Shown in pieces: positions 41,133 to 51,212 of a DNA stretch of 64,000 bases. The stretch comes from an uncultured Sanguibacteroides sp. GTDB lineage: Bacteria; Bacteroidota; Bacteroidia; Bacteroidales; Marinifilaceae. The position numbers were made by a program, and so were the translations under genes. Where the stretch lies: the NCBI RefSeq assembly GCF_900543425.1, contig NZ_UQRQ01000016.1, forward strand, positions 1 to 64,000. Reading direction: 5' to 3'. The notes under the pieces were generated by a model, which was given only the letters and a program-made list of their open reading frames with translations, was not told where the DNA came from and did no database searches. Each line of letters begins with the position of its first letter. The stretch's first letter is position 1.

Positions 41133-44100
41133 ATGAAAGAAAATGAAATTGTACCGGATAAGCTTAAAGCTCTTTTAAATATGGCCAAATGGGGATGGTG
41201 GAAAGCCGATTTTCATGACAAGACATATACTTGTTCCAATTTCATTATAGATCTATTGGACCTAAAGTCCGATATCCTCCCTTTCTACGATTTTAAAGAA
41301 TTTATACGCGAAGATTATCAAGCACGTATTACCAATGAATTTGCTTTCATATTAGCACAAGACGTATACGAGCAAACATTTCCCATTCATACCAAATACG
41401 GCGTACGATGGGTTCACTCCCAAATGGGCTTAAAAGAGAAAGACGAAAAGGGACATCTTATCGCCTGGGGTTTCCTACAATGTATTGAAGACCAAGAAAA
41501 GGACACCAACAGGAAAGCATTGAACAAGGTCAATCACCTATTATACCAACAAAACAGTATTTCCCGTTCTTTACTCACATTTTTACAAACCGAAGAGATT
41601 TCAAGTGTCATTTTAAAAATATTACACGATATACAGGAGCAATTTAACGGAGGCCGGGTATATATTATCGAATACGACACCAAAAATATGACTCAATATT
41701 GTTTATATGAAGTCTTAAACGATCAATCATTACAAAACCAACAGGCCAACCTGCCTTTGCGTATTGACGAAACTCCCTGGAAGAATCGGCAATTGATGAA
41801 CTCCATACCCATTATATTATCCAACCTGGATGAGATTCCACAACAGGGGTTAAAAGAGAAAACACGTTGGGAAGCTCAACATATAAAATCCATGATGGCG
41901 GTTCCCATGCTGTCCAAGGACGGGGTTTGGGGCTATCTGGGCATCAATATCATGAAAGAGTATCGTTCCTGGAGCAATGAAGATTATCAATGGTTCGCTT
42001 CCATGGGAAACATCATCAGTATTTGCATACAATTACATAATTCCGAACAAATTGCACATAAGGAAAGAGAGTATTTTGAAAACCTCTACCAATACATGCC
42101 GATAGGCTATATACGTATGAAATTGATATCCGACGGGGAGGGAACACCTGTAGATTACGTTTATCTTGACGCCAATCCGGCTTTTGAGGAGATCACGGGG
42201 AGAGATCGTCACCATATTATCGGTAAGAACGCCAGTTCTTTAAACTTTCCGATAACTCCCGGCCCCTCTTTAAAAGAAATAACCGATATCCTGTCCGTAA
42301 AAAATTATTACGAAGCCAATTATTCGTTGAATAACGGCAATAAATATTGCAGATCTATTATCTATTCTCCTGGTAAAGACGAAATTGTTGCACTTTTCTC
42401 TGATATCACAGAAACCGTTAAGGCTCACGAAGCATTGGATCGAAGCGAAAAAATGCTACGAAATATATATAAAAACATTCCCGTGGGCATAGAGATCTAT
42501 GACAAAAACGGAATCGCTATCGATATCAACAACAAAGGTCTGGAAATATTCGGACTAACACGAAAAGAGGATCTCCTGGGAGTCAATTTTCTTGATAATC
42601 CGAACTTCTCGGAAGAGATTAAAGCACAGGTACAGGCCAAACAAGAAGTGAATTATGTTGTCAGGTATGATTTCTCCAAAATTAACGTTCATCAATATTA
42701 CAAAACCTCCTATCGAGATACGATAAAAGATTTGTTGATCAAAATAACTCCTCTATACGATAACAACAATCATTTTCAAAATTATCTTTTTATCATTATC
42801 GATAATACGGAGATATTGACGGCCCACAACAAAATTAAAGAGTTTGAAAACTTCTTTTCCATTATCGCCGACTACGCGAAAATCGGTTACTGCCGATGGA
42901 ATCAAGAGCAGCAAAAAGGATTTGCCATCAGCCAATGGTTCAAAAACTGGGGAGCCTCCGAAGATTCTCAATTTGAAAATATCATCGGGATATACCCGAA
43001 TGTCCATCCCGAGGACAGACCGGAAATAAAAAAATTATACCAAGACCTTCTGAAAGGAAAAATCAATCGGATGCACAAAGAGGTTCGGGTAAAAGATGAA
43101 AACGGCCAATGGAAATGGATAAGAAGTGACATTGCTTCCAGACCGTTGGAAAACAACCGTTACCTTGAATTGACCGGCATTAACTTTGACATCACCGAGA
43201 TGAAAGAGATTGAAGCCAAATTGACGGAAGCCAAAATTAAGGCAGAGACATTAGACAAGCTAAAATCCGCCTTTCTAGCCAATATGAGTCATGAGATCCG
43301 TACGCCTCTAAATGCCATTGTCGGCTTTTCCAATCTCCTTCTGGAAGCCTCAGAACAAGCTGAAAAACAACAATATATAAATATCATACAAGAAAATACG
43401 GAGCTTTTATTACAACTGATCTCGGACATTCTCGATCTCTCAAAGATAGAAGCCGGCACATTTGAATTCGTAAACGGAGATGTAGACGTGAACCTGATGT
43501 GTCAGGAAATTATTCGTGCGGCACGGCTGAAAACACCGGAAAACATTCAACTCATTTTCGGTGACCATCAGCCAGAGTGTCGATTATTCAGTGATAAAAA
43601 CCGTTTAAATCAAGTCATATTCAACTTTATCAATAATGCCATAAAATTCACCTCTAAAGGAAGTATTACATTAGGTTATCGACTTGCTCACGGCCAGATT
43701 GAATTTTACGTACAAGATACAGGCATCGGTATCGACCAAGAGCATGTCCACTCTATTTTTGATCGTTTTGTGAAACTAAACACGTTCGTTCATGGAACCG
43801 GACTGGGATTAGCCATATGCAAAAGTATCGTGGAACAAATGGGAGGAACCATCGGCGTAGACTCCGTGAAAGGAGCCGGATCTCGCTTCTGGTTTGCCAT
43901 ACCCTATGTTTTCTCCCAGACATCCGAACCGGAAGTTCTGCTTGCAAATACAACGATACAGGAAAAGAGTTTGAACAAATCCACTATTTTAATAGCAGAA
44001 GATACGGATAGTAATTATATATTGATCTCTACCATCCTCAAAAAAGAATATACCGTAGTCAGGGCATTTAACGGTTCAGAAGCAATAAAGATGGTGGAAG

Positions 44101-44327
44101 AGGTTCATCCTGACTTGGTTCTTATGGACATAAAAATGCCTGAAATGGACGGATTGACGGCAACTCAGCAAATCCGGAAAAAACACATTCAAGTACCGAT
44201 TATTGCTTTAACAGCTTTCGCTTACGACAAAGATCGGATAAAAGCTTTAGAGGCCGGATGTAATGAATACATCACCAAACCTATACAAGCTCCCCTCTTA
44301 AAAGAGATGATAAAAAGGTTTATTTAG
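41133..44327 (+). CDS. Hybrid sensor histidine kinase (PAS/GAF/HisKA/HATPase/REC)
   Basis: Protein of 1064 residues without clear membrane segments, so a cytoplasmic sensor. The order appears to be an N-terminal PAS-like region, a GAF domain (about 150-305), PAS domains (about 310-435, 445-560 and 570-695), HisKA with the H-box FLANMSHEIRTPLNAIVGF (about 714-732), HATPase with N-box QVIFNFINNAIKFTSKG and G-box GTGLGLAICKS, and a C-terminal receiver with phosphorylated Asp in LVLMDIKMPEMDG (about D997). There is no DNA-binding domain, so the signal must leave through a phosphotransfer partner not present here. It overlaps the convergent hypothetical gene by four bases. Confidence 0.93.
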   Translation: MKENEIVPDKLKALLNMAKWGWWKADFHDKTYTCSNFIIDLLDLKSDILPFYDFKEFIREDYQARITNEFAFILAQDVYEQTFPIHTKYGVRWVHSQMGLKEKDEKGHLIAWGFLQCIEDQEKDTNRKALNKVNHLLYQQNSISRSLLTFLQTEEISSVILKILHDIQEQFNGGRVYIIEYDTKNMTQYCLYEVLNDQSLQNQQANLPLRIDETPWKNRQLMNSIPIILSNLDEIPQQGLKEKTRWEAQHIKSMMAVPMLSKDGVWGYLGINIMKEYRSWSNEDYQWFASMGNIISICIQLHNSEQIAHKEREYFENLYQYMPIGYIRMKLISDGEGTPVDYVYLDANPAFEEITGRDRHHIIGKNASSLNFPITPGPSLKEITDILSVKNYYEANYSLNNGNKYCRSIIYSPGKDEIVALFSDITETVKAHEALDRSEKMLRNIYKNIPVGIEIYDKNGIAIDINNKGLEIFGLTRKEDLLGVNFLDNPNFSEEIKAQVQAKQEVNYVVRYDFSKINVHQYYKTSYRDTIKDLLIKITPLYDNNNHFQNYLFIIIDNTEILTAHNKIKEFENFFSIIADYAKIGYCRWNQEQQKGFAISQWFKNWGASEDSQFENIIGIYPNVHPEDRPEIKKLYQDLLKGKINRMHKEVRVKDENGQWKWIRSDIASRPLENNRYLELTGINFDITEMKEIEAKLTEAKIKAETLDKLKSAFLANMSHEIRTPLNAIVGFSNLLLEASEQAEKQQYINIIQENTELLLQLISDILDLSKIEAGTFEFVNGDVDVNLMCQEIIRAARLKTPENIQLIFGDHQPECRLFSDKNRLNQVIFNFINNAIKFTSKGSITLGYRLAHGQIEFYVQDTGIGIDQEHVHSIFDRFVKLNTFVHGTGLGLAICKSIVEQMGGTIGVDSVKGAGSRFWFAIPYVFSQTSEPEVLLANTTIQEKSLNKSTILIAEDTDSNYILISTILKKEYTVVRAFNGSEAIKMVEEVHPDLVLMDIKMPEMDGLTATQQIRKKHIQVPIIALTAFAYDKDRIKALEAGCNEYITKPIQAPLLKEMIKRFI

Positions 44328-44656
44328 GAAGAGACATCGGATTTTTTCCGAAAGAGAGAAGTTACCTTTTTTATAAACCAACGGATCAATATCGGTACTG
44401 CCGCTTCCCAAACAAAAGGCATGACGGCTTTAAAAACAGAAAAATAGCTGCCGGAAGAAGAATCGTTCTTTTCCGTATCTTCGGATGAAGAAGGAAAAAA
44501 CAGCAGGGAAAGTCCGGAAAGGAACAAACTTCCGGCATGTTGCCGGACGTAAGAGAAATCGTCATTTAATTTCTCTTCCTGCACCCGAAGCCGGGAACGT
44601 AATTCTCTTTTCTCAGCGATCAATTCCTCCAGAGGGGTCAACTTCGTTATCTTCAT
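44324..44656 (-). CDS. Hypothetical protein of the YtxH/holin-like operon
   Basis: Protein of 110 residues that I do not recognise. It begins with a coiled, charged stretch (LEELIAEKRELRSRLRVQEEKLNDDFSYVRQHAG), followed by two moderately hydrophobic segments (about 40-53 and 75-95) and a basic tail. Its start overlaps the upstream holin-like gene by 44 bases, so it is translated from the same message. Its 3' end overlaps the stop of the convergent sensor kinase. Confidence 0.7.
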   Translation of the reverse strand: MKITKLTPLEELIAEKRELRSRLRVQEEKLNDDFSYVRQHAGSLFLSGLSLLFFPSSSEDTEKNDSSSGSYFSVFKAVMPFVWEAAVPILIRWFIKKVTSLFRKKSDVSS

Positions 44657-45008
44657 CTTTATCGTCTTTAGCCATCATCGAAATTAATATTTCATTCACC
44701 ACTTTCATTCGAATCTTTTCTTTAAAAAAGGCAATGATCACAAAAAAGATCAGGTATATCCCCGCCACCACAACAAATCCAAGGGCCGTATTATCCAGAA
44801 GTTCTCCCAAATAAAAACCTAATCCTAAGAATAAGAACAAAACGGTAAAAAAAGCAAGCAAAATCAAAACAATACCATACGAAAGAATCGCTATCACTTT
44901 AGAGACTCTCTCGTAGGTATGTAATTTCAAAAGTTCCAGCTTCAACTCCGCGTAAGTTGAAAGATCTTCCTTCAACTTCACGAATATCTTTTCAGCAGCT
45001 TTTTCCAT
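44613..45008 (-). CDS. Phage holin family (DUF1469-like) membrane protein
   Basis: Protein of 131 residues: an N-terminal amphipathic helix (KLKEDLSTYAELKLELLKLHTYERVSKVIAIL), two closely spaced membrane segments (about 43-70 and 75-95), and an acidic tail. This is the layout of the Holin-X/DUF1469 family, which despite its name is common in bacterial stress-related envelope operons. It sits between a YtxH protein and an unknown protein. It is not part of a prophage, as no phage gene is near. Confidence 0.8.
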   Translation of the reverse strand: MEKAAEKIFVKLKEDLSTYAELKLELLKLHTYERVSKVIAILSYGIVLILLAFFTVLFLFLGLGFYLGELLDNTALGFVVVAGIYLIFFVIIAFFKEKIRMKVVNEILISMMAKDDKDEDNEVDPSGGIDR

Positions 45009-45014
45009 GGATGA

Positions 45015-45299
45015 CTACTGTTTTTTAGCCGTCCCCTCTTCCCTCACGTTTTCTGCCTTGTCTGCTACCTTTTGTGAAACTTCATCAGCCTTATCCGTCA
45101 TCTCTTCACGGATGTTTTCAGCTTTTGTTCGAACTTTCGAATAAGCGGATTTTACCCCCTCTTTCACTTCATCCACCGCATGACGAACCTCTTCCTTTAT
45201 TTTACTCTTATTATCCGATGCCATATAGTATCCTATGGCAGCTCCGACTGCGGCTCCAATACCCAGACCCAACAGTAATTTTGCATGTTCGTGTTTCAT
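45015..45299 (-). CDS. YtxH domain protein
   Basis: Protein of 94 residues with a glycine-rich N-terminal membrane segment (LLLGLGIGAAVGAAIGYYMA) followed by a long charged helix with repeated Ala/Glu/Lys heptads (DEVKEGVKSAYSKVRTKAENIREEMTDKADEVSQKV). This is the YtxH pattern, seen in general-stress proteins and resembling plant LEA proteins. It is the first gene of a three-gene operon with the holin-like and unknown proteins. I see no clear promoter motif in 45300-45480. Confidence 0.85.
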   Translation of the reverse strand: MKHEHAKLLLGLGIGAAVGAAIGYYMASDNKSKIKEEVRHAVDEVKEGVKSAYSKVRTKAENIREEMTDKADEVSQKVADKAENVREEGTAKKQ

Positions 45300-45480
45300 C
45301 TCTTTTCTTTTTATATTTTATTTGTAAGAAACGAATTGACTCATTAAAAAGTTTAGTTTTTTAACAACATTTCACAACATATTTCAGTCAACGTAAACCA
45401 TCTTACTCCGGTAACCCATTTAGACCTTCATCCGTAAACAAACTAAAAAAAGATTTAATCCACAACTAAACTTTTACAAG

Positions 45481-46167
45481 ATGAAAACTACACATTATTA
45501 TCGCATTATCCTTTTTCTGGTTTTTATTCTATTTATAAACGAAAATCCATATCTACGGGCACAAATACAGAAAAAAGAGACAACAGAACGTTTTACACTA
45601 CCCCCACTTCCCTACAAAGCAAACGCCTTAGCTCCCGTCATTAGTGAAAAGACCATGAACCTTCACCACGGAAAGCATTTGAAGGGGTATATTACGAATC
45701 TGAATAAATTAATTATCGGAACTCCTTTTGAAAATAGCGATCTGGAAACCATTGTCAAAAACTCGAACGGAGCCATTTTTAACAATGCGGCACAAACGCT
45801 GAATCACATTATCTATTTCAATACCTTTTCTCCGCATGCAACCCTATATCCTTCCGGAGCCCTTTTAACTGCCATTGAAAAAGAGTGGGGATCTTTTGAT
45901 AATTTTAAAAAGGAATTTTCAACAGCAGCAACATCTTTGTTCGGCTCCGGCTGGGTTTGGTTAGCCAAAGATAAAAACGGGAAACTGGTTATTCTTCAGG
46001 AGAATAATGCCGGAAACCCGATCACCAAAGGGTATACTCCGTTATTAGGCATCGACGTATGGGAACACGCCTACTATCTCGATTACCAAAACAAACGGGC
46101 AGACCATATCGAAAAGCTCTGGACCATTATAGATTGGGATACCGTTAAAAGCAGATATGATAAATAA
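45481..46167 (+). CDS. Exported Fe-type superoxide dismutase
   Basis: Superoxide dismutase of the Fe/Mn family, 228 residues, with an N-terminal signal sequence (about 1-28, IILFLVFILFINENPYLRAQ), so it probably acts outside the cytoplasm. Metal ligands are H62, H109, D192 and H196 (DVWEHAYY), and the Gln in NNAAQ (Q105) points to the iron type. Two aromatic residues of the usual active site WNHxFYW are changed (LNHIIYF), which may alter activity. Cytoplasmic Bacteroidetes SodB lacks the signal. It stands alone. Confidence 0.92.
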   Translation: MKTTHYYRIILFLVFILFINENPYLRAQIQKKETTERFTLPPLPYKANALAPVISEKTMNLHHGKHLKGYITNLNKLIIGTPFENSDLETIVKNSNGAIFNNAAQTLNHIIYFNTFSPHATLYPSGALLTAIEKEWGSFDNFKKEFSTAATSLFGSGWVWLAKDKNGKLVILQENNAGNPITKGYTPLLGIDVWEHAYYLDYQNKRADHIEKLWTIIDWDTVKSRYDK

Positions 46168-46193
46168 TCCGTAACAATTATCGATGGATTTTA

Positions 46194-46201
46194 TATTTTT
46201 G
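46194..46201 (+). promoter_or_regulatory. -7 box for the HD-domain gene
   Basis: TATTTTTG matches TAnnTTTG, 20 bases before ATG 46221. Confidence 0.6.
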
Positions 46202-46220
46202 TCAAAACAAAAAATAAATC

Positions 46221-46763
46221 ATGAATCCTATCGAGTTACTCCATAAATATTACGATCCGAATTCCAAGGCTTACCATATTTTATACACTCATAGTAAAGC
46301 CGTGATGGAAAAAGCCTTGGAACTCGCCGGACTCCATCCCGAAATGAAATTGGATATTCCATTTATCAAAGAAGCCGCCCTGTTGCACGATATCGGCATT
46401 TTTCTCACAAGGGCTCCGGAAATCGATTGCCACGGAGATAAACCCTATATATGTCACGGTTATTTAGGGGCCGACCTTTTACGCCAAGAAGGACTTCCCC
46501 GGCATGCTTTAGTGTGTGAACGCCATACCGGATCGGGAATCAGCGCAGGAATGATCCGGGAACGCCATCTTCCGCTTCCGGAAAGAGATATGATACCCCT
46601 AAGTAATGAAGAAAAACTGATATGTCTGGCGGATAAATTCTTTTCCAAAAGTAAAGATTTAACCCGGGAAAAAACCGTTCAGCAAATCGACAAGGAGATG
46701 CAGGCTTACGGAACGGAAGCAACTTCCCGTTTGAAGGAGTTATACGATCTTTTCTTAAAATAA
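46221..46763 (+). CDS. HD-domain hydrolase
   Basis: Protein of 180 residues with the HD metal-dependent phosphohydrolase signature: H in YTHSKAVMEKAL, the HD pair in AALLHDIGIFLTR, further His residues in CHGYLGADLL and ERHTGSG, and the distal Asp in CLADKFFSK. Such HDIG-type proteins hydrolyse nucleotides or phosphodiesters. The substrate is unknown. It has its own promoter and precedes an AGCS symporter by 87 bases. Confidence 0.9.
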   Translation: MNPIELLHKYYDPNSKAYHILYTHSKAVMEKALELAGLHPEMKLDIPFIKEAALLHDIGIFLTRAPEIDCHGDKPYICHGYLGADLLRQEGLPRHALVCERHTGSGISAGMIRERHLPLPERDMIPLSNEEKLICLADKFFSKSKDLTREKTVQQIDKEMQAYGTEATSRLKELYDLFLK

Positions 46764-46850
46764 GCCCGTATAAAAACATAAAATACATAAAAAATAAGAT
46801 TCCTTTACAACCGATCTGCATTTAGTTACGTATATCCGTAAGCAAAAACA

Positions 46851-48257
46851 ATGATTATGGATAAACTTAACAATTGGATTATCTTCTCGAACGATTTTAT
46901 CTGGACCTATTTTCTGATTGTTCCTTTGATTGTCGTCGGGCTCTATTTCACATTTCGCAGTCGATTCGTACAATTCCGGAACTTCCGGGAGATGTTCAGA
47001 CTTTTAGGCGAAGGCATAACAAGTGGAAACAGTAAAAATTCAGTCTCTTCGTTTCAAGCATTCTGTATCGCCACCGCATCCCGGGTTGGGACCGGGAATT
47101 TAGCGGGCGTTGCGACAGCTTTGGCTTTAGGAGGACCGGGTGCCGTTTTCTGGATGTGGTTAATAGCCCTCATCGGTTCCGCTTCGGCATTTATAGAATC
47201 GACCTTGGCTCAGATATACAAAACCAAAGGAGAGCGTACCTTCATCGGGGGACCTGCCTTTTATATGGAGAAAGGATTGAAAAAAAGAGGTATGGGTATT
47301 TTATTTGCCATTATTATTTCCATTACATTCGGTCTCGTGTTTAATTCCGTACAAGCCAATACGGTTACACTTGCCTTCCACGAAGTCTTTGGCCTGGACC
47401 GCACCTGGTTAGGTATTTTATTAACGATCTTCACCCTATTGGTCATTTTCGGAGGAATCCATCGGATTGCCGTCATTTCAGGCATCCTCGTTCCCCTAAT
47501 GGCTATAGCTTACATATTGGTAGCACTTTTTATCCTGTTCATGAACGCAGGGGCTATACCTCATCTTATTGCCACCATCTTCGCCGATGCCTTCGGTCTC
47601 GAACAATTCGCAGGAGGAGGTTTGGGAGTCGTAATCATGCAGGGAATCCGGCGCGGTCTGTTTTCCAACGAGGCCGGCATGGGTTCCGCTCCTAACGCGG
47701 CAGCCACCGCCGACGTTTCCCATCCGGTCAAACAAGGCTTAATCCAGTCCTTAAGCGTATTCACGGATACCATCATCATCTGTAGCTGCACGGCTTTTAT
47801 CATTCTCCTTTCGGACATACCCCTGGACGGTAAAACAAAGGGTATCCAGTTGACACAACTCGCCCTCTCCCATCAAATAGGTCCCGTGGGAGGACAATTC
47901 ATCGCCGTCAGTATTCTATTATTTGCTTTCAGCTCCATCGTCGGTAACTACTCCTACTGTGAAACAAACATGATATTTATCTCCCCCAAACGAATCTACC
48001 TGCAACTGTATCGCGTAGCCGTCGGACTCATGGTACTCTTCGGTTCCTGGGCTGCTTTGGATCTTGTCTGGAATATTGCAGACTTGGCGATGGCCGTTAT
48101 GACAATCATCAACCTGATAGCCATAGTATTACTCGGAAAAATAGCCCTTAAAGCTTTAAAAGATTATCATCGACAAAAGAAATCCGGTATCCATAGTCCC
48201 ACCTTCAAATCAAAGAGCATTCCGGAATTAAAAGATTCTACGAGTGAATGGCAATGA
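46851..48257 (+). CDS. AGCS family sodium:alanine symporter
   Basis: Amino acid importer of 468 residues, coupled to sodium, with about 11 membrane segments. The family signature is seen in SSFQAFCIATASRVGTGNLAGVATALALGGPGAVFWMW and in GLFSNEAGMGSAPNAAATADVSHPVKQGL. The last 35 residues are a basic cytoplasmic tail. ATG 46851 and ATG 46857 are both possible starts. The usual substrate is alanine or glycine. Confidence 0.93.
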   Translation: MIMDKLNNWIIFSNDFIWTYFLIVPLIVVGLYFTFRSRFVQFRNFREMFRLLGEGITSGNSKNSVSSFQAFCIATASRVGTGNLAGVATALALGGPGAVFWMWLIALIGSASAFIESTLAQIYKTKGERTFIGGPAFYMEKGLKKRGMGILFAIIISITFGLVFNSVQANTVTLAFHEVFGLDRTWLGILLTIFTLLVIFGGIHRIAVISGILVPLMAIAYILVALFILFMNAGAIPHLIATIFADAFGLEQFAGGGLGVVIMQGIRRGLFSNEAGMGSAPNAAATADVSHPVKQGLIQSLSVFTDTIIICSCTAFIILLSDIPLDGKTKGIQLTQLALSHQIGPVGGQFIAVSILLFAFSSIVGNYSYCETNMIFISPKRIYLQLYRVAVGLMVLFGSWAALDLVWNIADLAMAVMTIINLIAIVLLGKIALKALKDYHRQKKSGIHSPTFKSKSIPELKDSTSEWQ

Positions 48258-48405
48258 TATTACTTTGGCAAATGATCAAAAAAAATAATTTTTTTATTAA
48301 CTTTGCTTAGGAATTTAAGGTGTTTAATATTAACTATTAACCGATTATCGGTTAACACTTTATTTGAATGCAAGAAAGCATAAAAACAAAAGAAACTATT
48401 GGAAG

Positions 48406-49677
48406 ATGAGATTTGATGAGCTCGAATTGGCCGCCCCTATTTTAGAGGGACTTGATGCAATGAATTTTCAAGAAACAACGCCTATACAAGAATTAACCAT
48501 ACCCGTCATACTGGAAGGGAAAGACCTGATTGCCTGTGCACAAACCGGAACCGGAAAAACAGCAGCCTATATTCTCCCGATATTAAACCGACTGGCCCAA
48601 AAAGATCACCCCGAGGATGTAGTGAAAGCACTGATTATGGCTCCCACGAGAGAGTTAGCACAACAAATAGACATTCAATTTGAAGGATTCTCCTATTTTC
48701 TGCCCGTATCTACAGTCGTCGTCTACGGCGGGGGAGACGGGGCTTTGTGGGAACAACAGAAGAAAGGACTTCGATTAGGGGCGGATATCGCCATCGCAAC
48801 TCCCGGACGTTTGATCTCACACATTCAACATAGTGATATAGACCTCTCCAAAGTAGAATATTTCGTATTAGACGAGGCCGACCGGATGTTGGATATGGGA
48901 TTTTTTGACGACATCATGCAAATTGTCGAAAAACTCCCCAAAGAAAGACAAACGGTTCTGTTTTCGGCAACCATGCCTCCGAAGATCAGACAATTAGCTC
49001 AAAAAGTATTACGGAATCCGGAAGAGATCAATGTCGCCATATCGAAACCGAACGAAGCCATCATACAGGCCGCTTATATTTGCCACGAAGGACAAAAAAT
49101 GGGTATTATCGAAGAATTATTCAATAAATCCATAAAAAACAAAACAATCATCTTCGCTTCTTCCAAGCAAAAAGTAAAAGATTTGGCTTATACCCTAAAA
49201 CGCAAACGATTTAACGTGGCAGCCATGCATTCGGACTTAGAGCAGCCTGAACGGGAATCGGTCATGTTGAACTTCAAAAACGGTAAAACAGACGTGTTGG
49301 TTGCCACCGACATCGTCGCCAGAGGTATCGATATCGAAGAAATCAGTCTGGTCATCAATTTTGACGTACCTCACGACCCGGAAGATTATATCCATCGAAT
49401 AGGTCGTACGGCAAGGGCCAGTGCCGACGGAGTGGCGATCACTTTTGTATCAGACGCCGAACAAGGTAAATTCCACCGAATCGAAGAATTTATAGGAGAA
49501 GAAGTATACAAAATTCCGCTTCCCCCCGAATTAGGAGAAGCTCCTACTTACAATCCTCAGGCATTTGAAGGTAAACCCAAAAGACGATTCAATCATAAAT
49601 CCCAGAAACCTTCTTTCGTGAAGAAGAAAAATTTCTCTAAACGCAAAGATAACCCGAACTCAACCATCAATCCTTAA
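48406..49677 (+). CDS. DEAD-box RNA helicase (RhlE-like)
   Basis: ATP-dependent RNA helicase of 423 residues. All motifs are in place: Q-motif TPIQ, Walker A AQTGTGKT, PTRELAQQ, TPGR, DEAD, SAT, the ARGID region and HRIGRTAR. The C-terminus is a short basic tail (KPKRRFNHKSQKPSFVKKKNFSKRK) that binds RNA. Such enzymes help ribosome assembly or unfolding of RNA in the cold. An upstream TTG (48364) keeps the frame open, but the ATG at 48406 gives the usual start MRFDELEL. The antiporter gene follows after 11 bases, so they are probably co-transcribed. Confidence 0.94.
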   Translation: MRFDELELAAPILEGLDAMNFQETTPIQELTIPVILEGKDLIACAQTGTGKTAAYILPILNRLAQKDHPEDVVKALIMAPTRELAQQIDIQFEGFSYFLPVSTVVVYGGGDGALWEQQKKGLRLGADIAIATPGRLISHIQHSDIDLSKVEYFVLDEADRMLDMGFFDDIMQIVEKLPKERQTVLFSATMPPKIRQLAQKVLRNPEEINVAISKPNEAIIQAAYICHEGQKMGIIEELFNKSIKNKTIIFASSKQKVKDLAYTLKRKRFNVAAMHSDLEQPERESVMLNFKNGKTDVLVATDIVARGIDIEEISLVINFDVPHDPEDYIHRIGRTARASADGVAITFVSDAEQGKFHRIEEFIGEEVYKIPLPPELGEAPTYNPQAFEGKPKRRFNHKSQKPSFVKKKNFSKRKDNPNSTINP

Positions 49678-49688
49678 AACATTACATT

Positions 49689-51191
49689 ATGATTCTCAAT
49701 GCAGGAAATATCTTACTGATCGGATCCATTCTATTATTTACAAGTATCATTGCCGGGAAAGCCGGATTCAAATTCGGAGTACCTGCATTGTTGCTATTCT
49801 TAGGAGTCGGAATGTTATTCGGTAGCGATGGACTCGGTATCCAGTTTAACAATCCGGAAATCGCCCAATTCATCGGAGTTATTGCTTTGAGTATTATTCT
49901 ATTTTCAGGCGGTATGGACACCAAAATGTCCGAAATAAAACCCGTGATGGGACAAGGTGTAGTACTGGCCACTTTGGGGGTAATGATAACAGCACTCGTA
50001 ACTGGTTATTTCATATACCAGATAACAGGACTAACGAACGATTTTATCTCTTTGTCATTTGCCGAATCTCTTTTATTGGCCGCTGTTATGTCCTCTACCG
50101 ATTCGGCATCCGTTTTCTCGATTTTAAGATCCAAACGGCAAGGATTAAAGGAAAACCTTCGTCCTCTTTTAGAGTTGGAGAGTGGTAGTAACGACCCGAT
50201 GGCCTATATGCTCACCATATTATTGATACAGGTCATTCAATCCGGAGAATCCAGTATAAGCGGTACCATCCTGCAATTTATCATGCAAATGAGTATCGGG
50301 GCCGTCTCCGGTTATCTATTAGGACATTTGGCCCGCTTCACGATCAACAAAATCAACATCAATCAGTCGTTATATTCCGTACTGCTGCTGGCATTTGTAT
50401 TTTTTATATTCTCATTTACCGATTTATTAAAAGGAAACGGCTACTTGGCCGTATACATTGCCGGATTAATGGTCGGAAATCACAAGATGGTACATAAAAA
50501 GAGTCTTATGACCTTTTTCGACGGTTTTACCTGGCTCTTCCAGATTGTGATGTTCCTCACGTTAGGTCTATTGGTCAATCCTGCCGATTTGATTCCTGTA
50601 GCCAGTTTAGGTATATTGGTCGGCATTTTCATGATCATCGTGGCCCGCCCTTTAACCGTATTTCTTTGCCTACTCCCCTTTCGAAAAATGAGCACCAAAT
50701 CCAGAGTATATGTTTCATGGGTAGGCTTAAGAGGAGCCGTTCCCATTATTTTTGCAACTTATCCGCTAATCGCTAATATTCAACATGCTTCTTTAATATT
50801 CAATGTCGTGTTCTTTATCACCATTCTCTCTTTAATCATTCAGGGAACGACCGTTAGTTATATGGCAAAATTCTTAGGACTATCGACTCCCGAGCCGCAA
50901 CAAACGGCATTTAATTTAGAGCTTCCGGAAGATATTAAAACGGCTATGTCTGAAATTGAAGTTACCCCTTCGATGCTTGCCAAAGGAGAATTTCTCATGG
51001 ACCTTGTCCTACCGGATAACACGTTGATCGTGATGGTTAAACGAGTAGAAGGATCCTTCTGTGTTCCCAAGGGTAAAACGAAACTCCATGAAGGAGATAA
51101 ATTACTCGTGATCACGGACAATGACGAGGAGCTAAAAAAGACCTATGAAAGTCTGGGTATAGAAAACTATTCCATGCAAAAAAATAGTTGA
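49689..51191 (+). CDS. K+/H+ antiporter, NhaP2/CvrA type
   Basis: Monovalent cation:proton antiporter of 500 residues. About 12 membrane segments form the exchanger domain, including the acidic transport site MSSTDSASVFSILRSKR and the LESGSNDPMAYML segment. The C-terminus (about 405-490) is a TrkA-C domain (NTLIVMVKRVEGSFCVPKGKTKLHEGDKLLVI) that binds nucleotides or regulates transport. This architecture is that of potassium/proton antiporters controlling cell potassium and pH. It follows the helicase by 11 bases and ends in a strong terminator. Confidence 0.93.
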   Translation: MILNAGNILLIGSILLFTSIIAGKAGFKFGVPALLLFLGVGMLFGSDGLGIQFNNPEIAQFIGVIALSIILFSGGMDTKMSEIKPVMGQGVVLATLGVMITALVTGYFIYQITGLTNDFISLSFAESLLLAAVMSSTDSASVFSILRSKRQGLKENLRPLLELESGSNDPMAYMLTILLIQVIQSGESSISGTILQFIMQMSIGAVSGYLLGHLARFTINKININQSLYSVLLLAFVFFIFSFTDLLKGNGYLAVYIAGLMVGNHKMVHKKSLMTFFDGFTWLFQIVMFLTLGLLVNPADLIPVASLGILVGIFMIIVARPLTVFLCLLPFRKMSTKSRVYVSWVGLRGAVPIIFATYPLIANIQHASLIFNVVFFITILSLIIQGTTVSYMAKFLGLSTPEPQQTAFNLELPEDIKTAMSEIEVTPSMLAKGEFLMDLVLPDNTLIVMVKRVEGSFCVPKGKTKLHEGDKLLVITDNDEELKKTYESLGIENYSMQKNS

Positions 51192-51212
51192 CGAATATTC
51201 CTGATATTCTTC

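Noticed and set aside
44613..45299. Prophage remnant suggested by the holin-like gene
   Set aside because: The gene sits in a YtxH stress operon. No lysin, structural, integrase or attachment sequence is nearby, and this family is widespread outside phages.
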